The notes under the pieces are model-generated. The model made no database searches. It had not been told where the DNA came from and saw nothing but the letters and a program-made list of their open reading frames with translations. From positions 1 to 6,047 of the forward strand of contig CALWAA010000069.1 in the NCBI GenBank assembly GCA_944372725.1: 6,047 nt of DNA, in the 5' to 3' direction. Source of the DNA: an uncultured Bacilli bacterium. GTDB lineage: Bacteria > Bacillota_I > Bacilli_A > RF39 > UBA660. A program made the translations under genes and the position numbers. Below are positions 5,785 to 6,047 of this stretch, in pieces; position 1 is the first letter of the stretch; every line of letters begins with the position of its first letter.

Positions 5785-5926
5785 GACTATTTAGAATGTT
5801 TTTTTGATAATGGTAATTCGGCATAATATTTTGGTATTGACATGGATTTATACTTTTATCAATTTTGCAATAGTTTTCTACTTTCTGTTGTAATCAATTT
5901 TTTTAGTGATTGATGTAAAAAAATGC
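5785..5926. other. Intergenic region without a clear gene or terminator
   Basis: No coding sequence with a ribosome site is visible. There is a run of seven T residues without a stem in front of it, and a weak inverted repeat AATCA/TGATT (5892-5896 and 5907-5911) whose T-rich stretch is in the loop. How the 317-aa gene's transcript ends is therefore unclear. Confidence 0.5.
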
Positions 5927-5956
5927 TTGACATTTCATATAATATAATGTTATAGT
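5927..5956 (+). promoter_or_regulatory. Strong promoter for the gene beyond the right edge
   Basis: A perfect TTGACA (5927-5932) is followed at 18-bp spacing by TATAGT (5951-5956). The -10 carries an extended TG at 5948-5949. Two TATAAT sequences in between (5938-5943 and 5943-5948) lie too close to the -35 to pair with it. The start would be near 5963. Confidence 0.75.
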
Positions 5957-5962
5957 ATTACT

Positions 5963-6036
5963 GCGTTTTAAATTGGTTCTACCTAGGTAGAGCTAAATTT
6001 AATAGAAATTCTGATACACCAGGATGTGTGTTAATT
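5963..6036 (+). ncRNA. Structured 5' leader with two hairpins, possibly an autoregulatory operon leader
   Basis: Hairpin 1: TTAAATT (5968-5974) pairs with AATTTAA (5996-6002). Inside it GGTTCTAC (5975-5982) pairs with GTAGAGCT (5987-5994), with G-T wobbles, around loop CTAG; one A (5995) is bulged. Hairpin 2: ATACAC (6014-6019) pairs with GTGTGT (6026-6031), with one wobble, around CAGGAT, and ends 5 nt before the Shine-Dalgarno. Leaders like this often precede ribosomal protein operons in Bacillota. The ACAC ... GTGT hairpin followed by AGGAGGGA reminds me of sequences before rpsJ (S10), but this is recollection only. No terminator follows hairpin 1, so control, if any, would act on translation. 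Confidence 0.45.
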
Positions 6037-6047
6037 AGGAGGGAGGA
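6037..6047 (+). promoter_or_regulatory. Very strong Shine-Dalgarno at the window edge
   Basis: AGGAGGGAGGA is close to the full anti-Shine-Dalgarno complement. The start codon of the gene it serves must lie just beyond 6047. Its strength and the promoter before it suggest a highly expressed gene. Confidence 0.75.

Noticed and set aside
5837..5865. A second TTGACA upstream of the right-edge gene
   Set aside because: No -10-like hexamer lies at 15-19 bp spacing; the position at 17 bp is CAATTT.
5892..5914. Inverted repeat AATCA/TGATT as terminator of the 317-aa gene
   Set aside because: The stem is 5 bp and AT-rich, and the T run lies in the loop and not after the stem.

Overview
The window is strongly AT-rich (about 30 % G+C by eye). 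It has Gram-positive-style expression signals: purine-rich Shine-Dalgarno sequences 6-10 nt before each start and TATAAT -10 boxes, several of them with an extended TG. UGA serves as a stop for two genes (4743-4745 and 5782-5784) and tryptophan is TGG, so this is the standard bacterial code and not the Mycoplasma code. The proteins fit an AT-rich Bacillota lineage, possibly one of the small-genome, gut-type Bacilli known mainly from metagenomes. That placement is an inference.

Left part (1-1121, + strand): three small membrane-anchored proteins whose bulk is predicted to lie outside the cell. The first (29-295) is followed directly by an intrinsic terminator. The next two (347-745 and 745-1098) overlap by one base and are divergent paralogues. 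Both end in a C-x-GYV ... YI-x-C-x-x-YTT domain. The first has a type IV prepilin-like N-terminus (Gly-1, Glu+5, then a hydrophobic stretch); the second has an ordinary signal anchor. A probable bidirectional terminator separates them from the convergent gene on the other strand.

Middle (1117-3726, - strand): a single 849-residue MacB/FtsX-type ABC transporter with its ATPase fused to its permease and an extracellular domain of roughly 430 residues. Its TTGACT-17-TATAAT promoter is clear. Nothing in the window identifies its substrate.

Right part (3795-5784, + strand): dinD, a BRO-N-containing SOS gene. A near-consensus Gram-positive LexA (DinR) box lies between its -35 and -10 elements, so DNA-damage control can be read from the sequence. 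After it comes a 317-residue soluble protein I do not recognise, with its own promoter and more ATA codons than the small genes on the left. An exact 19-bp direct repeat has one copy on the dinD stop codon and the other inside the start of this gene, which may mark a past rearrangement.

Right edge (5927-6047): a strong promoter, a structured 5' leader with two hairpins and a very strong Shine-Dalgarno end the window just before a gene that lies outside it. The arrangement resembles the leader of a highly expressed housekeeping operon, perhaps a ribosomal protein operon, but the gene is not visible.

There is no rRNA, tRNA, CRISPR array or transposase. The most useful observations are the SOS-controlled dinD, the prepilin-like paralogue pair, the 19-bp repeat beside an orphan gene, and the structured leader at the edge.
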